A stretch of DNA of 5,369 nt from Bacillota bacterium. GTDB taxonomy: Bacteria; Bacillota; Clostridia; Oscillospirales; Ruminococcaceae. The translations under genes and the position numbers were made by a program. Of this stretch, positions 5,092 to 5,369 are shown piece after piece (the stretch's first letter is position 1; each line of letters starts with the position of its first letter). Where the stretch lies: the NCBI GenBank assembly GCA_023451415.1, contig JAEXZK010000247.1, positions 1 through 5,369 of the forward strand, in the 5' to 3' direction. The notes beneath the pieces were generated by a model. That model searched no databases. It was not told the DNA's origin and was given only the letters and a program-made list of their open reading frames with translations.

Positions 5092-5369
5092 CTATTCCAG
5101 CAGCATCCGGTCGTTATCCAGCTCCCGGGCCACCTTGGCCTTAAAAACCTCCAGCAGCCGGGGCACAGTCATACCGTCCCGCTCCGCTCCCTGAAGATCC
5201 AGGACGATGCGGCCGCCGTCCATCATAATGGTGCGGCTGCCCAGGGACAGGGCGGAGGAGATATTGTGGGTGATCATCATGCAGGTGATCTTCTTTTCCC
5301 GGACGATATCCCGGGTGATGTCCAGTACCTTTTCCGCGGTGGCGGGGTCCAGGGCGGCGGTGTGCTCAT
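5092..5369 (-). CDS. ABC transporter ATP-binding protein, TrpZ-like, C-terminal part
   Basis: The C-terminal 91 residues of an ABC ATPase that enters from beyond the window's right edge. It opens with EHTAALDPATAEKVL, the Walker B end and D-loop (the codon split by the edge probably gives the preceding Asp). Next comes the switch-histidine strand CMMITHN, then RTIMMDGGRIVLDLQG and the tail ARELDNDRMLLE. The tail and the ITHN...MM.G.I..D pattern resemble ATPases of the substrate-binding/permease/ATPase set linked to tryptophan or related uptake in Firmicutes (such as streptococcal TrpXYZ). The substrate is therefore only a guess. The protein ends at TAG (5092-5094), where known relatives end at about the same point. 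The upstream partner genes are outside the window. Transcription is convergent with sigF and stops at the shared hairpin. Confidence 0.88.
   Translation of the reverse strand, partial: EHTAALDPATAEKVLDITRDIVREKKITCMMITHNISSALSLGSRTIMMDGGRIVLDLQGAERDGMTVPRLLEVFKAKVARELDNDRMLLE

Noticed and set aside
1..5369. CRISPR arrays, tRNA or rRNA genes, riboswitches
   Set aside because: No spaced direct repeats, no cloverleaf or rRNA-like sequence, and no riboswitch core I recognise in any gap.

Overview
The window looks like chromosomal DNA from a GC-rich, endospore-forming member of the Clostridia. Gut Oscillospiraceae of the Flavonifractor/Lawsonibacter kind are a plausible source, but that placement is inference. 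The clearest marker is a complete spoIIAA-spoIIAB-sigF cluster, the forespore sigma-F switch. Strong AGGAGG-type ribosome binding sites, GTG and TTG starts and Firmicutes-type protein families agree with this.

Layout. (1) Positions 1-830, minus strand: the N-terminal 276 residues of a MATE-family multidrug efflux protein, cut by the window edge. (2) Positions 831-913: a divergent control region. Its minus-strand promoter has the 19-bp spacer typical of MerR-activated promoters. (3) Positions 914-1738, plus strand: a MerR-family activator with a GyrI/BmrR-like effector domain, probably the drug-sensing regulator of the MATE pump. (4) Positions 1821-3098: folC (folylpolyglutamate/dihydrofolate synthase) with its own TATAAT promoter and a strong terminator at 3101-3149. 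(5) Positions 3169-4725: a sporulation operon. A sigma-F/sigma-G-like promoter lies directly before spoIIAA (anti-anti-sigma), followed by spoIIAB (anti-sigma kinase) and sigF. (6) Positions 4726-5091: a gene-free stretch with a 155-bp MITE-like inverted-repeat element flanked by TA and two terminator hairpins. (7) Positions 5092-5369, minus strand: the C-terminal end of an ABC transporter ATPase resembling the TrpZ type, cut by the window edge and convergent with sigF.

How the genes work together. The MATE/MerR pair forms a self-contained drug-response unit. SpoIIAB binds and holds SigF and phosphorylates SpoIIAA. Dephosphorylated SpoIIAA releases SigF in the forespore. The promoter before spoIIAA suggests that SigF, or the related SigG, feeds back on its own operon. 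I see no entirely new multi-gene system here. The best leads are the apparent sporulation autoregulatory promoter, the AT-rich palindrome between spoIIAB and sigF, the MITE-like element after sigF and the MerR-type divergent promoter.
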